Assembly (NCBI RefSeq): GCF_900240335.1
Contig: NZ_LT964979.1
Location: 124,001 to 188,000 of the forward strand
Source: Flavimobilis massiliensis
GTDB lineage: Bacteria > Actinomycetota > Actinomycetes > Actinomycetales > Cellulomonadaceae
Length of the DNA stretch: 64,000 nt
Reading direction: 5' to 3'
Of this stretch, positions 33,594 through 42,794 are shown piece by piece. The translations under genes were made by a program, and so were the position numbers. The notes beneath the pieces were generated by a model, which had not been told where the DNA came from, searched no databases, and saw only the letters and a list, made by a program, of their open reading frames with translations. The first letter of the stretch is position 1. Each line of letters opens with the position of its first letter.

Positions 33594-34739
33594 ATGGACA
33601 CGCTCAGCACACCCCCCGCCACCGTCCCCGGCACCCGCCCCCGCGTCATGGTCCTCTTCGGAGGCCGCTCGGGCGAGCACGCCATCTCCTGCGCGACCGC
33701 CGCCGGCGTCCTGCGCGCGATCGACCGGGAGCGCTGGGACCCGGTCCCCGTCGGCATCACCCGGCAGGGCCAGTGGGTCGTCGCCGCCGACGACCCTGCG
33801 GCGTGGGAGATCACCGACGGCCGCCTGCCCGAGGTCGAGGCGTCGCACGCCGACGTCGTCCTTCCCATGGCCACGCACGCGCGGGAGGTCCAGGTTCTCG
33901 CGCCCGGCGAGGTGCCGAGCGCGCTCGGTGCCGTCGACGTCGTCATGCCGCTCATCCACGGGCCGTTCGGCGAGGACGGCACGCTCCAGGGCATGCTCGA
34001 GATGTCCGACGTCCGCTACGTCGGTGCCGGCGTCCTCGCGTCGGCCGTCGGCATGGACAAGCACTACATGAAGGTCGTCTGCGAGTCCGAGGGGCTCGCG
34101 GTCGCGCCCTACGTCGTCGTGCGCCCGGGCGCGTGGGAGCGTGAGCGCGACGCGTTGCTCGCGCGCATCACCGAGCTCGGGCTCCCGCTCTTCGTCAAGC
34201 CCGCCCGCGCCGGCTCGAGCCTCGGGATCTCGAAGGTCGACGACCTCGCCGACCTCGACGCCGCGATCGTGGCGGCCCGCGAGCACGACCCCAAGGTGCT
34301 CGTCGAGCAGGGTGTCGTCGGCCGCGAGATCGAGTGCGCGGTCCTCGGCGGGCACGGGGGCGACCGTCCGCGCGCCTCGCTGCCCGGCGAGATCGTCGTG
34401 CGCGATACCAACCGCGCGTTCTACGACTTCGACGCGAAGTACCTCGGCGAGGGCGACGTCGAGCTCTCGTGCCCCGCCGAGCTGCCCGCGCACGTCGTCG
34501 CCGCCGTCCAGGACGTCGCGGTGCGCACGTTCGAGGCGCTCTCGGCCGAGGGGCTCTCGCGCGTCGACGTCTTCGTCACGCCCGACGAGCGCGTCATCGT
34601 CAACGAGATCAATACGATGCCCGGGTTCACGCCGTTCTCGATGTACCCGCGCATGTGGCAGGAGTCGGGGCTCGGCTACGCCGAGCTCATCGACGAACTG
34701 CTGACGCTCGCGCTCGAGCGGCCCACCGGACTGCGCTGA
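33594..34739 (+). CDS. ddl: D-alanine-D-alanine ligase
   Basis: Makes the D-Ala-D-Ala dipeptide for peptidoglycan using ATP. 381 residues, ATP-grasp. VLFGGRSGEHAISCATA at the N-terminus, LIHGPFGEDGTLQG, PLFVKPARAGSSLGISKV, then IVRDTNRAFYDFDAKY-like omega-loop sequence and NEINTMPGFTPFSMYP. The Phe/Tyr in the omega loop fits D-Ala rather than D-Lac ligase. It ends 13 bases from the convergent DUF3515 gene. ddl lies in the same region as murA. Confidence 0.95.
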   Translation: MDTLSTPPATVPGTRPRVMVLFGGRSGEHAISCATAAGVLRAIDRERWDPVPVGITRQGQWVVAADDPAAWEITDGRLPEVEASHADVVLPMATHAREVQVLAPGEVPSALGAVDVVMPLIHGPFGEDGTLQGMLEMSDVRYVGAGVLASAVGMDKHYMKVVCESEGLAVAPYVVVRPGAWERERDALLARITELGLPLFVKPARAGSSLGISKVDDLADLDAAIVAAREHDPKVLVEQGVVGREIECAVLGGHGGDRPRASLPGEIVVRDTNRAFYDFDAKYLGEGDVELSCPAELPAHVVAAVQDVAVRTFEALSAEGLSRVDVFVTPDERVIVNEINTMPGFTPFSMYPRMWQESGLGYAELIDELLTLALERPTGLR

Positions 34740-34752
34740 GCCCCTGCCAGCC

Positions 34753-35250
34753 TCAGTAGCAGTGCCGCGTCTGCGGCGCGGCGGACACCGCGCGGTTGAG
34801 GTCGACGACGGCCGCACCCGACGTCCCCGCGGGCACGCGCACCTCGACGGCTGGGGTGCGGCCGTACGTCGTGAACACCCAGTCGCCCGTCCCCGGTTCC
34901 TCGACGACGATCCAGTCGACGCTCGCGCCCGTGACGTCTGCGATCGCCTGGCACTGCTCGGTCGTCGGGCCGGGCGGCTCGACGCCGCAGCGGAGCGTCA
35001 CGGCCTGCGCCGTCGTGCCCCACGCGGCCGTCGCCTGCGCGGACGCGGTGATGCGGTCGAGGTTCCCGAGCCTGTCCGGCACCGCGAGGACGATCGACGC
35101 GCACAGCGGGTCGGTTGCGTAGGGCGCCGCGGCGAGCGAGATCGACGGAGCGCACGCCGCGAGCGGCGCGGCGACGGCCGCGGCGGCGAGCAGAGCGGCG
35201 AGCGGACGGCGCGCAGGGACCTGGGACGACGGACGGTCGGGGAGGGGCAC
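34753..35250 (-). CDS. DUF3515 family lipoprotein
   Basis: 165 residues. An N-terminal signal and lipobox LAAC (Cys about residue 33) predict lipid anchoring. Conserved elements: DPLCASIVLAVPDRLG, LRCGVEPPGPT, VDWIVVEE and FTTYGR. DUF3515 genes commonly stand between ddl and thiL in actinobacteria; role unknown. GTG 35250 follows a TAGCGT box by six bases (leaderless pattern). Confidence 0.85.
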   Translation of the reverse strand: MPLPDRPSSQVPARRPLAALLAAAAVAAPLAACAPSISLAAAPYATDPLCASIVLAVPDRLGNLDRITASAQATAAWGTTAQAVTLRCGVEPPGPTTEQCQAIADVTGASVDWIVVEEPGTGDWVFTTYGRTPAVEVRVPAGTSGAAVVDLNRAVSAAPQTRHCY

Positions 35251-35256
35251 GGCTCC

Positions 35257-35262
35257 ACGCTA
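35257..35262 (-). promoter_or_regulatory. -10 box for DUF3515 gene
   Basis: TAGCGT on the minus strand, six bases before GTG 35250. It stands 15 bases from the oppositely directed -10 of thiL. Confidence 0.55.
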
Positions 35263-35277
35263 CCCGTCCGGCACCGT

Positions 35278-35283
35278 TAGGTT
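35278..35283 (+). promoter_or_regulatory. -10 box for thiL
   Basis: TAGGTT six bases before GTG 35290; leaderless pattern. Confidence 0.55.
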
Positions 35284-35289
35284 GGGCGC

Positions 35290-36327
35290 GTGACACTTGT
35301 GACCTCGCCCGACCCGGACCGCGACCGACTGACGCTCGTCGGCGACCTCTCCGAGTCGGAGCTCCTCGCGCGCTTCGTCCCTCTGCTCGGCGCGCCGGGC
35401 GCCGCGCTCGTCGGACCGGGGGACGACTGCGCGGTCCTCTCGGCACCCGACGGGAAGGTCGTCGTGAGCACCGACGTCCTCGTCGAGGACGTCCACTTCA
35501 GACGGGCCTGGTCGAGCGCCCGCGAGGTCGGTCGGCGTGCGGCCGCGCAGAACCTCGCGGACGCCGCGGCCGTCGGCGCCGTCCCCACGGGGCTCGTCGT
35601 CTCGCTCGTCCTGCCCGGTGAGCTGCCGGCCGTGTGGGTCGAGGACCTCGCGCGCGGCCTCGACGACGCGTGCAGGCCGTGGGGAGCGGGGGTCGTCGGC
35701 GGGGATCTTGCCGGCGGGCCGCTCGTCGTCCTCGCCGTGACCGTCCTCGGCGACCTCGAGGGCCGGGCGCCCGTGCTGCGCTCGGGAGCCCGGCCCGGTG
35801 ACGTCGTCGCGCACGCGGGCGTCCGGGGTCGCTCCGCTGCGGGGTTTGCGCTTCTCGACGCGGGTCGCGCCGACGACGCCCGCGTGCCAGCTGACGTGCG
35901 CGCGGTCGTGCTCGACGCGTTCCGGGTCCCGTCGCCTCCGGTCGGGGCCGGCCGCGCCGCGGCGGTCGCGGGCGCGACCGCGATGCTCGACGTGTCCGAC
36001 GGGCTGCTGCGCGACGCCGGACGGATCGCGTCCGCGAGCGGCGTGAGGCTCGCGATCGACGATCCGGCGGACGCTTTCGCCGACGACGTCGCGTTGCTCT
36101 CACCCGTCGCCGCTGCGCTCGGCGCGGACGCGACGCGGTGGGTGCTCACGGGAGGTGAGGATCACGGCATGCTCGCGACCTTCCCGCCCGGCGTGGCGCT
36201 GCCCGACGGCTTCCGGACGCTCGGACGCGTCGAGGAGCTGCCGGCGGGCGGGGCGAGAGTCACCGTCGGGGGTCGGGCCGTGCCTGCCGGGGGCGGCTGG
36301 GACCACTTCGGACCGGGGAAGGATTGA
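35290..36327 (+). CDS. thiL: Thiamine-monophosphate kinase
   Basis: Phosphorylates thiamine phosphate to thiamine pyrophosphate with ATP. 345 residues, PurM/ThiL fold: GPGDDCAVL, STDVLVEDVHFRR, AAQNLADAAAVGA, GGDLAGGPLVV, then MLDVSDGLLRDAGRIA and TGGEDHGMLATFP. All catalytic Asp clusters appear intact. GTG 35290 starts a short leader (MTLVTSPDPDRDRL) before the domain. Monocistronic, converging on the GNAT gene. Confidence 0.94.
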   Translation: MTLVTSPDPDRDRLTLVGDLSESELLARFVPLLGAPGAALVGPGDDCAVLSAPDGKVVVSTDVLVEDVHFRRAWSSAREVGRRAAAQNLADAAAVGAVPTGLVVSLVLPGELPAVWVEDLARGLDDACRPWGAGVVGGDLAGGPLVVLAVTVLGDLEGRAPVLRSGARPGDVVAHAGVRGRSAAGFALLDAGRADDARVPADVRAVVLDAFRVPSPPVGAGRAAAVAGATAMLDVSDGLLRDAGRIASASGVRLAIDDPADAFADDVALLSPVAAALGADATRWVLTGGEDHGMLATFPPGVALPDGFRTLGRVEELPAGGARVTVGGRAVPAGGGWDHFGPGKD

Positions 36328-36393
36328 GGACCGGGGACGGACTGAGGGGCTCCGACCAGCGCGGCGGTGCCGCGCGGTGAGGCGGCCGGTGAC

Positions 36394-36915
36394 TCAGGAG
36401 CTCGTGCGGACGTAGCGCACCTCGGTGAGGTGCGTGCCGCCGAACTCCTCGAGCCGCTCGACGCCGTCCGGCGCGAGCCCGTGGCGGCGGTAGAAGTGAC
36501 GCGCGCGCTCGTTGTCCGCGAAGACCCAGAGCGTGAGCCGCGCGGTCTCGGGGACCTCCGTGAGCAGCGTCCGCATGAGCTCGCGCGCGGCGCCCGTGCC
36601 CCAGGATTCAGGGGAGAGGTAGATGGCGTAGAGCTCGAGGTCGCCGTCGTCCGCGTCCTCGTCCCTGGCCGGCCCGAGGGTTGCGAAGCCGATCGTGCGG
36701 TCAGCGACCTCTGCCACCCACGTGCGGATGTGCGTGTCGGCGAGGTAGCCGTGCCACCGCTGCTCGCGCGCGTCGACGTCGAGCGTCGCGAGGACGTCGT
36801 CCGGGACGATGCCCGCGTAGGCGCTGCGCCACGACGTGGTGTGGATGCGCGCCACCGCGGGCGCATCCTCGACCGTCGCGGTCCGGATCGTCAGGGCGTT
36901 CATCTCCTGCACCAT
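36394..36915 (-). CDS. GNAT-family N-acetyltransferase
   Basis: 173 residues with the acetyl-CoA signature ESWGTGAARELM, the N-terminal strand IRTATVEDAPAVARIH and the FYRRHGLAPDG motif, typical of the GNAT superfamily. The start is either ATG 36915 or ATG 36903; AGGAG directly abuts the second ATG, which is too close, so the first is preferred with low certainty. Substrate unknown. Confidence 0.82.
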   Translation of the reverse strand: MVQEMNALTIRTATVEDAPAVARIHTTSWRSAYAGIVPDDVLATLDVDAREQRWHGYLADTHIRTWVAEVADRTIGFATLGPARDEDADDGDLELYAIYLSPESWGTGAARELMRTLLTEVPETARLTLWVFADNERARHFYRRHGLAPDGVERLEEFGGTHLTEVRYVRTSS

Positions 36916-37088
36916 GTGCCAAGACTGCCACCCGATCGGTCATGGGTCCACCGGGAAGAGGCAAAGGACCCGCGATGTTCACCACGGGGCGGTGCGATCG
37001 TCGTCAAAGAACCACGTCACCCGCTCGGGGTGCGTCGTGTCTCGGGGACGTGTGCGCCTGACGCCGCCGTGACGGATCTGGGAACGAC

Positions 37089-37122
37089 GAAGGCCCGCGT
37101 CCCCGGAGGGATGCGGGCCTTC
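37089..37122 (-). terminator. Terminator of rpmB
   Basis: GAAGGCCCGC (37089-37098) and GCGGGCCTTC (37113-37122), fourteen bases past the rpmB stop. Same GAAGGCCCG core as the tRNA-Glu terminators. Confidence 0.85.
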
Positions 37123-37136
37123 GTTAAGCCGTGGGC

Positions 37137-37328
37137 TCAGGCAGGGCGCTGGACCTTGCCGGCCTTGAGGCACGAGGTGCACACGTTCACGCGCTTGGGC
37201 GTGCCGTTGACGATCGCACGGATACGCTGGATGTTCGGGTTCCAGCGGCGCTTGGTACGCACGTGCGAGTGCGAGATGGAGTGCCCGAAGCTCGGACCCT
37301 TGGCGCAGACGTCGCAGTTGGCGGCCAC
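37137..37328 (-). CDS. rpmB: 50S ribosomal protein L28
   Basis: 63-residue ribosomal protein: NCDVCAKGPSFGHSISHSHV and RRWNPNIQRIR are diagnostic. Two CxxC pairs (CDVC, CTSC) mark the zinc-binding form of L28. GTG 37328 follows AGGAGAG. Divergent from the DAK gene by 341 bases. Confidence 0.95.
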   Translation of the reverse strand: MAANCDVCAKGPSFGHSISHSHVRTKRRWNPNIQRIRAIVNGTPKRVNVCTSCLKAGKVQRPA

Positions 37329-37669
37329 TGTCTCTCCTGAAATAGTCGGTCGTGCGAGCCGCGTGGACGCGGCCGAGGCGTGAAGTCGGGGTGGCCTGGA
37401 CATGACCTGACCCTGCGAAGAGGAGTCGTGGGCCTGCATCGAGCGCACCGCCGGGCCCGGGTCGTCCCGGGCAACCTGAACAGAGTACCTGATCGGCACC
37501 GCCACTCCCAAACACGTGGACGGACACGTCCTGTGGCGTGCGTCTCGCCGGTTGTCGGTCGTGCCGCCTACTGTGGACGCGACCTCGCCCGCAAACTTGC
37601 TCGTGGACGCTCGGTGCCCCGCGGCCGTGGCATCGTGGAGGCGTCCGTCCGACCCCAAGGAGACTCCCC
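37329..37669. other. Divergent regulatory gap between rpmB and DAK gene
   Basis: 341 bp without a convincing gene. A possible minus-strand -10 for rpmB is TACTCT (37487-37482) and a possible plus-strand -10 for the DAK gene is TACTGT (37569-37574). Nothing else stands out. Confidence 0.4.
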
Positions 37670-39229
37670 GTGGAAGCCCGTCTCGACGCCGCCGCGGTCC
37701 GACGCTGGGCCGACCTCGCGGTCGCCGCGCTCGAGAACGCGCGCGAGCGGATCGACGCGGCGAACGTCTTCCCCGTCGCGGACTCCGACACGGGGACGAA
37801 CATGCTGCTCACGCTCACTGCGGCACGGCGTGCGGTCGACGACGCGGAGGACGACGCGGCGGGTGCGCTCCACGATCTCGCGCGCGGCGCGCTGCTCGCG
37901 GCGCGCGGCAACTCCGGGATCATCCTCTCCGAGCTCCTGCGAGGTCTCGCCGTCGGCGCCGAGCGTGCCACCCGGGCCGACGGCCCGAGCGGGCACCTCG
38001 CGGGCCTCGACGCGGCGGGCGTCGCGATCGCCCTCCGCACGGGCGCGGGCGCGGCTCGCGCCGCGGTCGCGCGGCCGGCCCCGGGCACGATCCTCACGGC
38101 CGCGGATGCCGCGGCGTCGGCCGCGGAGCGTGCCGCCGCCGACTCGGGAGCGACGGCCGCCGGTGTCGTACGGGAGGCCGTCGCCGGCGCGCGGACCGCC
38201 GTTCTCGGCTCTCCCGACGAGCTCGACGTCCTCGCCCACCACGGCGTGCTCGACGCTGGGGCGTTCGGCCTCACGCTCGTCCTCGCGGCGCTGCGCGACG
38301 CGCTTACGGACCCCGCCACCCGCGATGCGGCGGCCTCCGCCGTCGACCTCCCCGACGACCTTGCGGCCTCCGGCGGCCGCCGTGACGCCGGCACGCTGCA
38401 CCCGGGCCACCTGGTCTCCGCGGGCGAGGCCGACGGTGCGTTCGAGGTCATGTACGTCGTCGAGGCCGAGACCGACGGCGGCGACCTCGCCGACGGGCTC
38501 CGCGCACGGCTCCGCGCGGTCGGCGAGTCGGTCGTCGTCGTCGGCGGCGACGGCGTCTGGCAGGCGCACGTCCACACCGACACGCCGGCGGCAGCCCTTG
38601 AGGCGGCCGAGGGAGCTGGCCTCCGGCAGGTGTGCGTCCGCTCTCTCCTCGTTTCTCCGGGCGACGTCGGCGTCGTCGCCGGGGTGAGGAGCCCCGGCCT
38701 GCTCGCGGACGCCGCCGGCACGGGAGCCGTCGTCCTCGCGCGCACCGACCGGCCGTGGACGCCGTCGGAGCTCGTGCGCGTCCTCGAGGACACGGGTCGC
38801 GACCGCATCGTCACCGTGCTGCGCTCCGACTCGGTCGCGACCCTGCGCCGGTCCCTGCATCGCATGCCGGGCGTCACGGTCGAGGCGGTGGTCGTGCCCG
38901 ACGACCTCCACGTTGTCGCCGCGCTCACCGCGCGCGAGGAGTCGCTCGGTCAGCACGGCGACGAGGCACGGGCGCTCGAGGACATGCGCGCCGCGGTCGC
39001 TGCGCTGCGCTGGTGCGACCTTGACGTCCGCACGGCCGACGTCGCCGCGGGGCTCACAGGCCTCGGCGAGCCCGGCGACGTCGGGCTCGCGATGGTCCTC
39101 GTCGGCGGCGGTGTCCCCGCCGACGACCTCGCGACGTGCCGCGCGCACCTCGAGGCCCGGCCCGGCCTCGACGTCGTCGAGCTCTTCTCGGGCCGCGACG
39201 ACACGGTCCTGCGGGTGGGGCTCCTGTGA
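37670..39229 (+). CDS. DAK2/FakA-like phosphatase-kinase domain protein
   Basis: 519 residues. The N-terminal DhaL-like domain carries NVFPVADSDTGTNM and ARGNSGIILSELLRG, the nucleotide-binding features shared by dihydroxyacetone kinases and fatty acid kinase FakA; GAFGLTLVL follows. The C-terminal half is FakA/YloV-like. GTG 37670 has AAGGAGA at good spacing. recG begins within its stop codon, the conserved rpmB-(DAK)-recG neighbourhood. By family it may phosphorylate FakB-bound fatty acids; no fakB (DegV) gene is in the window. Confidence 0.85.
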   Translation: MEARLDAAAVRRWADLAVAALENARERIDAANVFPVADSDTGTNMLLTLTAARRAVDDAEDDAAGALHDLARGALLAARGNSGIILSELLRGLAVGAERATRADGPSGHLAGLDAAGVAIALRTGAGAARAAVARPAPGTILTAADAAASAAERAAADSGATAAGVVREAVAGARTAVLGSPDELDVLAHHGVLDAGAFGLTLVLAALRDALTDPATRDAAASAVDLPDDLAASGGRRDAGTLHPGHLVSAGEADGAFEVMYVVEAETDGGDLADGLRARLRAVGESVVVVGGDGVWQAHVHTDTPAAALEAAEGAGLRQVCVRSLLVSPGDVGVVAGVRSPGLLADAAGTGAVVLARTDRPWTPSELVRVLEDTGRDRIVTVLRSDSVATLRRSLHRMPGVTVEAVVVPDDLHVVAALTAREESLGQHGDEARALEDMRAAVAALRWCDLDVRTADVAAGLTGLGEPGDVGLAMVLVGGGVPADDLATCRAHLEARPGLDVVELFSGRDDTVLRVGLL

Positions 39230-41502
39230 GCGAGCTCGCGGTCCCCGCCGACGCCTCGGGGCTCGACGCACCGCTCGAGCGCGTCCTCGGGAAGCCGACG
39301 GCCAAGGGCCTCGCGACGCTCGGCCTCACAACCGTCGGCGACCTCCTGCGGCACTACCCGCGGCGCTACGTCGAACCCGGTGAGCGCACGAGCATCGCCG
39401 ACCTCGAGGTCGGCGCACACGTCACGGTCGTCGCGCAGGTCGAACGCGCGACGGTCCGCACCATGCGGGCGCGCTCAGGCGCGATCCTCTCGGTCGTCGT
39501 CACGGACGGGTCCCGCAGCCTCGACCTGTCGTTCTTCGCGCGCCACGCGGGCGCGCTGCGCCCGCACGAGTCGCGGCTCGTGCCGGGACGTCTCGCGCAG
39601 TTCTCGGGCACCGTGAGCGAGTACCGCGGCGCCCTCCAGCTCACGCACCCCGACTACGAGGTCATCGAGGACGCCGAGGGGCTCGGCGAGATGCCGCCGA
39701 CCCCCATTTACCCCGCGACCGCGCAGATGCCCTCGTGGAAGACGGCGCGCGCGGTGCGGGCCGTCCTACCCGCGCTCGTCGACGGCCTCCCCGAGCCCGT
39801 GCCGCTCGAGGTCCGCGCGCGGCGCGGTCTCATGTCGCTGCCGGACGCGATCCGCACCGTGCACGCGCCTGCCAAGGTCGCCGACGCCTACCGGGCGCGC
39901 CGCACGCTGCGCTTCGAGGAGGCGCTCGTCCTCCAGACCGAGCTCGCCCGCCGCCGTCACGCCGCGCTCGTCCTCTCGGCCGTGCCGCGGCCGCGCGTCG
40001 AGGGTCCGTCGCTCCTCGCAGACCTCGACGCCCGTCTGCCGTTCGACCTCACGGCGGGGCAGGGCGCGGGCGGGGAGGGGATCGCCGCCGACCCCGGGCG
40101 GGCCCACCCCATGCAGCGGCTCCTCCAGGGTGACGTCGGCTCGGGCAAGACGCTCGTCGCGCTGCGCGCGATGCTCCAGGTCGTCGACGCGGGCGGGCAG
40201 GCGGTCCTCCTCGCGCCGACCGAGGTCCTCGCCCAGCAGCACCACCGCACGCTCACGGCGCTCCTCGGCCCGCTCGCCGAGGGCGGCCTGCTCGGTGGTG
40301 ACGAGCGTGCGACGCGCGTCGCGCTCCTCACGGGGTCGCTCGGCGCCGCGGCGACGCGTGAGGCGCTTCTCGATGCGGCGAGCGGCCGCGCGGGCATCGT
40401 CGTGGGTACGCACGCGCTGCTCTCCGAGAGGGTCCAGTTCGCCGCCCTCGGTCTCGTCGTCGTCGACGAGCAGCACCGCTTCGGCGTCGAGCAGCGCGAC
40501 ACGCTGCGCACGCGGGGCGACGACGTGCCGCACATGCTCGTCATGACGGCGACGCCCATCCCGCGCACGGTCGCGATGACCGTCTTCGGGGACCTCGAGG
40601 TGTCGACGCTCACCGAGGTGCCCCAAGGGCGCGCGGGCATCACGTCGCACGTCGTGTGGGCCGACCGGCCCGCCTGGATGCAACGCGTCTGGCAGGTCGT
40701 CCGCGAGCACGTCGACAGGGGCGAGCGCGTCTTCGTCGTGTGCCCGCGGATCACGGGCGACGACGCCACGTCCGACGGCGCCGACCTGCTTGACGACCTC
40801 GCCGCGCAGCTCGGCGGCGGCACGTCGTCGGGCGCCTCGTCGTCCGACGGTCGTGCCGCTGGCGGCGCGGGCGCGGGCACCCCGCCCGCGCGGCGCGCGG
40901 TCGAGGACGTCGTGCGCGAGCTCGAAGGCATGCCCGTCCTCGGGGGCGCGGCGATCGGCACGCTCCACGGCCGGATGTCGTCGGACGAGCGTGACCGCGC
41001 GATGGCCGCGTTCCTCGAGGGGCGCACGCAGGTCCTCGTCGCGACGACCGTCATTGAGGTCGGCGTCGACGTGCCGCTCGCGACCGTCATGGTGATCCTC
41101 GACGCCGACGTCTTCGGCATCTCCCAGCTTCACCAGCTGCGTGGTCGCGTCGGCCGCGGCACGCTGCCCGGCACGTGCTTCTTCGTGACACGCGCCGAGG
41201 AGGGCTCGGACGCCGCGCAGCGCCTCACGCACCTCGCGGGCACGACCGACGGCTTCGAGCTCGCGCTCCTCGACCTCTCGGTGCGCCGCGAGGGCGACGT
41301 GCTCGGCGCGTCGCAGTCGGGCGGCGCGAGCTCGCTGCGGCTCCTGCGCGTCGTCAAGGACGCGGACCTCATCGCGGAGGCGCGCGAGGAGGCGACGGAC
41401 CTCGTCGCGGCCGACCCGACGCTTGCGGCGTTCCCCGCGCTCGCGGCCGCGGTCGAGGCGCGGCTCCGGGGCGTCGAGACCGCGTTCCTCGACCGCGGCT
41501 GA
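39226..41502 (+). CDS. recG: ATP-dependent DNA helicase RecG
   Basis: Branch-migrating helicase that remodels stalled forks and recombination intermediates. 758 residues: N-terminal wedge (OB) domain, Walker A GDVGSGKT, motif II DEQHRFG (DEQH), TATPIPRT, and C-terminal helicase motifs GRMSSDERD, TTVIEVGVDVP and QLRGRVGRG. A ~45-residue Gly/Ser/Ala insertion interrupts the second helicase domain. GTG 39226 overlaps the previous stop. Operonic with the DAK gene. Confidence 0.96.
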   Translation: MSELAVPADASGLDAPLERVLGKPTAKGLATLGLTTVGDLLRHYPRRYVEPGERTSIADLEVGAHVTVVAQVERATVRTMRARSGAILSVVVTDGSRSLDLSFFARHAGALRPHESRLVPGRLAQFSGTVSEYRGALQLTHPDYEVIEDAEGLGEMPPTPIYPATAQMPSWKTARAVRAVLPALVDGLPEPVPLEVRARRGLMSLPDAIRTVHAPAKVADAYRARRTLRFEEALVLQTELARRRHAALVLSAVPRPRVEGPSLLADLDARLPFDLTAGQGAGGEGIAADPGRAHPMQRLLQGDVGSGKTLVALRAMLQVVDAGGQAVLLAPTEVLAQQHHRTLTALLGPLAEGGLLGGDERATRVALLTGSLGAAATREALLDAASGRAGIVVGTHALLSERVQFAALGLVVVDEQHRFGVEQRDTLRTRGDDVPHMLVMTATPIPRTVAMTVFGDLEVSTLTEVPQGRAGITSHVVWADRPAWMQRVWQVVREHVDRGERVFVVCPRITGDDATSDGADLLDDLAAQLGGGTSSGASSSDGRAAGGAGAGTPPARRAVEDVVRELEGMPVLGGAAIGTLHGRMSSDERDRAMAAFLEGRTQVLVATTVIEVGVDVPLATVMVILDADVFGISQLHQLRGRVGRGTLPGTCFFVTRAEEGSDAAQRLTHLAGTTDGFELALLDLSVRREGDVLGASQSGGASSLRLLRVVKDADLIAEAREEATDLVAADPTLAAFPALAAAVEARLRGVETAFLDRG

Positions 41503-41609
41503 ACGTCCCGCGGGCTGCAGCGTCCCCAGCCACGGTCCGGCCCCAGGGGCCACGGCCCGCACCCGGAGGGTCGGGGCGCCGGCTGCCCGATGCTGCGCGT
41601 TGCGGGCCC

Positions 41610-41615
41610 TAGGCT
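41610..41615 (+). promoter_or_regulatory. -10 box for rsmD
   Basis: TAGGCT six bases before GTG 41622; no ribosome site. Confidence 0.6.
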
Positions 41616-41621
41616 GTTCCC

Positions 41622-42197
41622 GTGACACGGATCGTGGCCGGACGCGCCGGCGGACGCAGCCTCAAAGTGCCGCCCAAGGGCACGCGCCCGACGAGCGACC
41701 GGGTGCGCGAGGCGATGTTCTCGCGCCTCGAGCACTACGACGTCGTCGACGGCGCGCGGGTCCTCGACCTCTTCGCCGGCTCGGGCGCCCTCGGGCTCGA
41801 GGCCGCGAGCCGCGGCGCCGCGGCCGTCGTCCTCGTCGACGCGTCGCGCCAGGCCGCGGACGTGTGCCGCGCGAACGCTGCCGCGACCGGGCTCACGGCC
41901 GTCGTCACGGTCGTCGTCGACCGTGCCGAGCGCGTCGTCGCGCACCCGCCCGCGCAGCCGTGGGACCTCGTCCTCGTCGACCCGCCGTACGACCTACCGG
42001 ACGCGACCGTCGACGCGCTCCTCGAGGCGCTCGCGGTCGACGGCGCCCTCACGCCCGGCGCGGTCGTCGTCGTCGAGCGCTCACGGCGCACCGCACCTCC
42101 GACGTGGCCCGCCGGGTGGAGCGAGATCGCTCACAAGGACTACGGCGAGACGAGCATCTGGTACGGGGGACCCGATGGCGATGACGCGCCCGCCTGA
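41622..42197 (+). CDS. rsmD: 16S rRNA (guanine966-N2)-methyltransferase
   Basis: 191 residues. RIVAGRAGGRSLKVPP, RPTSDRVREAMFSRLEH, SAM motif LDLFAGSGALGLEAASRGA and catalytic LVDPPYDLP are diagnostic of RsmD. Followed 60 bases later by coaD, the usual partner. The start is fixed by the -10 box and the family N-terminus. Confidence 0.94.
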   Translation: MTRIVAGRAGGRSLKVPPKGTRPTSDRVREAMFSRLEHYDVVDGARVLDLFAGSGALGLEAASRGAAAVVLVDASRQAADVCRANAAATGLTAVVTVVVDRAERVVAHPPAQPWDLVLVDPPYDLPDATVDALLEALAVDGALTPGAVVVVERSRRTAPPTWPAGWSEIAHKDYGETSIWYGGPDGDDAPA

Positions 42198-42245
42198 GCG
42201 GGACGTGTGCCGCGCGGGGACCGGGCTGTCACCGGAGGCATGGTC

Positions 42246-42251
42246 TAGCGT
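42246..42251 (+). promoter_or_regulatory. -10 box for coaD
   Basis: TAGCGT six bases before GTG 42258. Confidence 0.55.
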
Positions 42252-42257
42252 GGAGAG

Positions 42258-42794
42258 GTGACCATCGCCGTCTGCCCGGGGTCGTTCGACCCATTCACGC
42301 TCGGACACCTCGACGTCGTGCGCCGCGCCCGACGCCTCGTCCCCGAGGTCGTCGTCGGCGTCGCCCGCAACTCCTCGAAGTCGTCCCTCCTCACGCTCGA
42401 CGAGCGCCTCGACGTCGCCCGCGCCGCGGTCGCTGACCTCGCGGGCGTGCGGGTCGAGCCCGTGCCCGGCCTGCTCGTCGACTTCTGCCGTGAGATCGGC
42501 GCGACCGTCGTCGTCAAAGGCCTGCGCGGCGGCGCCGACTACGACGCCGAGGTGCCGATGGCCCTCATGAACCGTCACCTCGCGAGCGTCGAGACCGTCT
42601 TCGTCGTCGGCGACGGCGCGCTCGCGCACGTCGCGTCGTCCCTCGTCAAGGACGTCGCCCGCTTCGGCGGACCGATCGACGACCTCGTCCCGCCGGGCGT
42701 CGGCGACGTCGTGCGGGCCGCGCTCGCACGACGCGCCGCCGACGCAGACCCTGCCCGGCCCCGCACCGACCGTCCCTCCGAGGAGCCCCGATGA
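42258..42794 (+). CDS. coaD: Phosphopantetheine adenylyltransferase
   Basis: Penultimate coenzyme A enzyme. 178 residues with PGSFDPFTLGHLDVVRRA (the TxGH nucleotide motif as TLGH), VKGLRGGADYDAE and SSSLVKD-like end sequence SSLVKDVARFGG. GTG 42258 agrees with the family N-terminus. Overlaps the next gene by four bases. Confidence 0.95.
   Translation: MTIAVCPGSFDPFTLGHLDVVRRARRLVPEVVVGVARNSSKSSLLTLDERLDVARAAVADLAGVRVEPVPGLLVDFCREIGATVVVKGLRGGADYDAEVPMALMNRHLASVETVFVVGDGALAHVASSLVKDVARFGGPIDDLVPPGVGDVVRAALARRAADADPARPRTDRPSEEPR

Noticed and set aside
35251..35289. TPP riboswitch before thiL
   Set aside because: The gap is only 39 bases and is filled by promoter boxes; no thi-box consensus. 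None was seen before the importer operon either.
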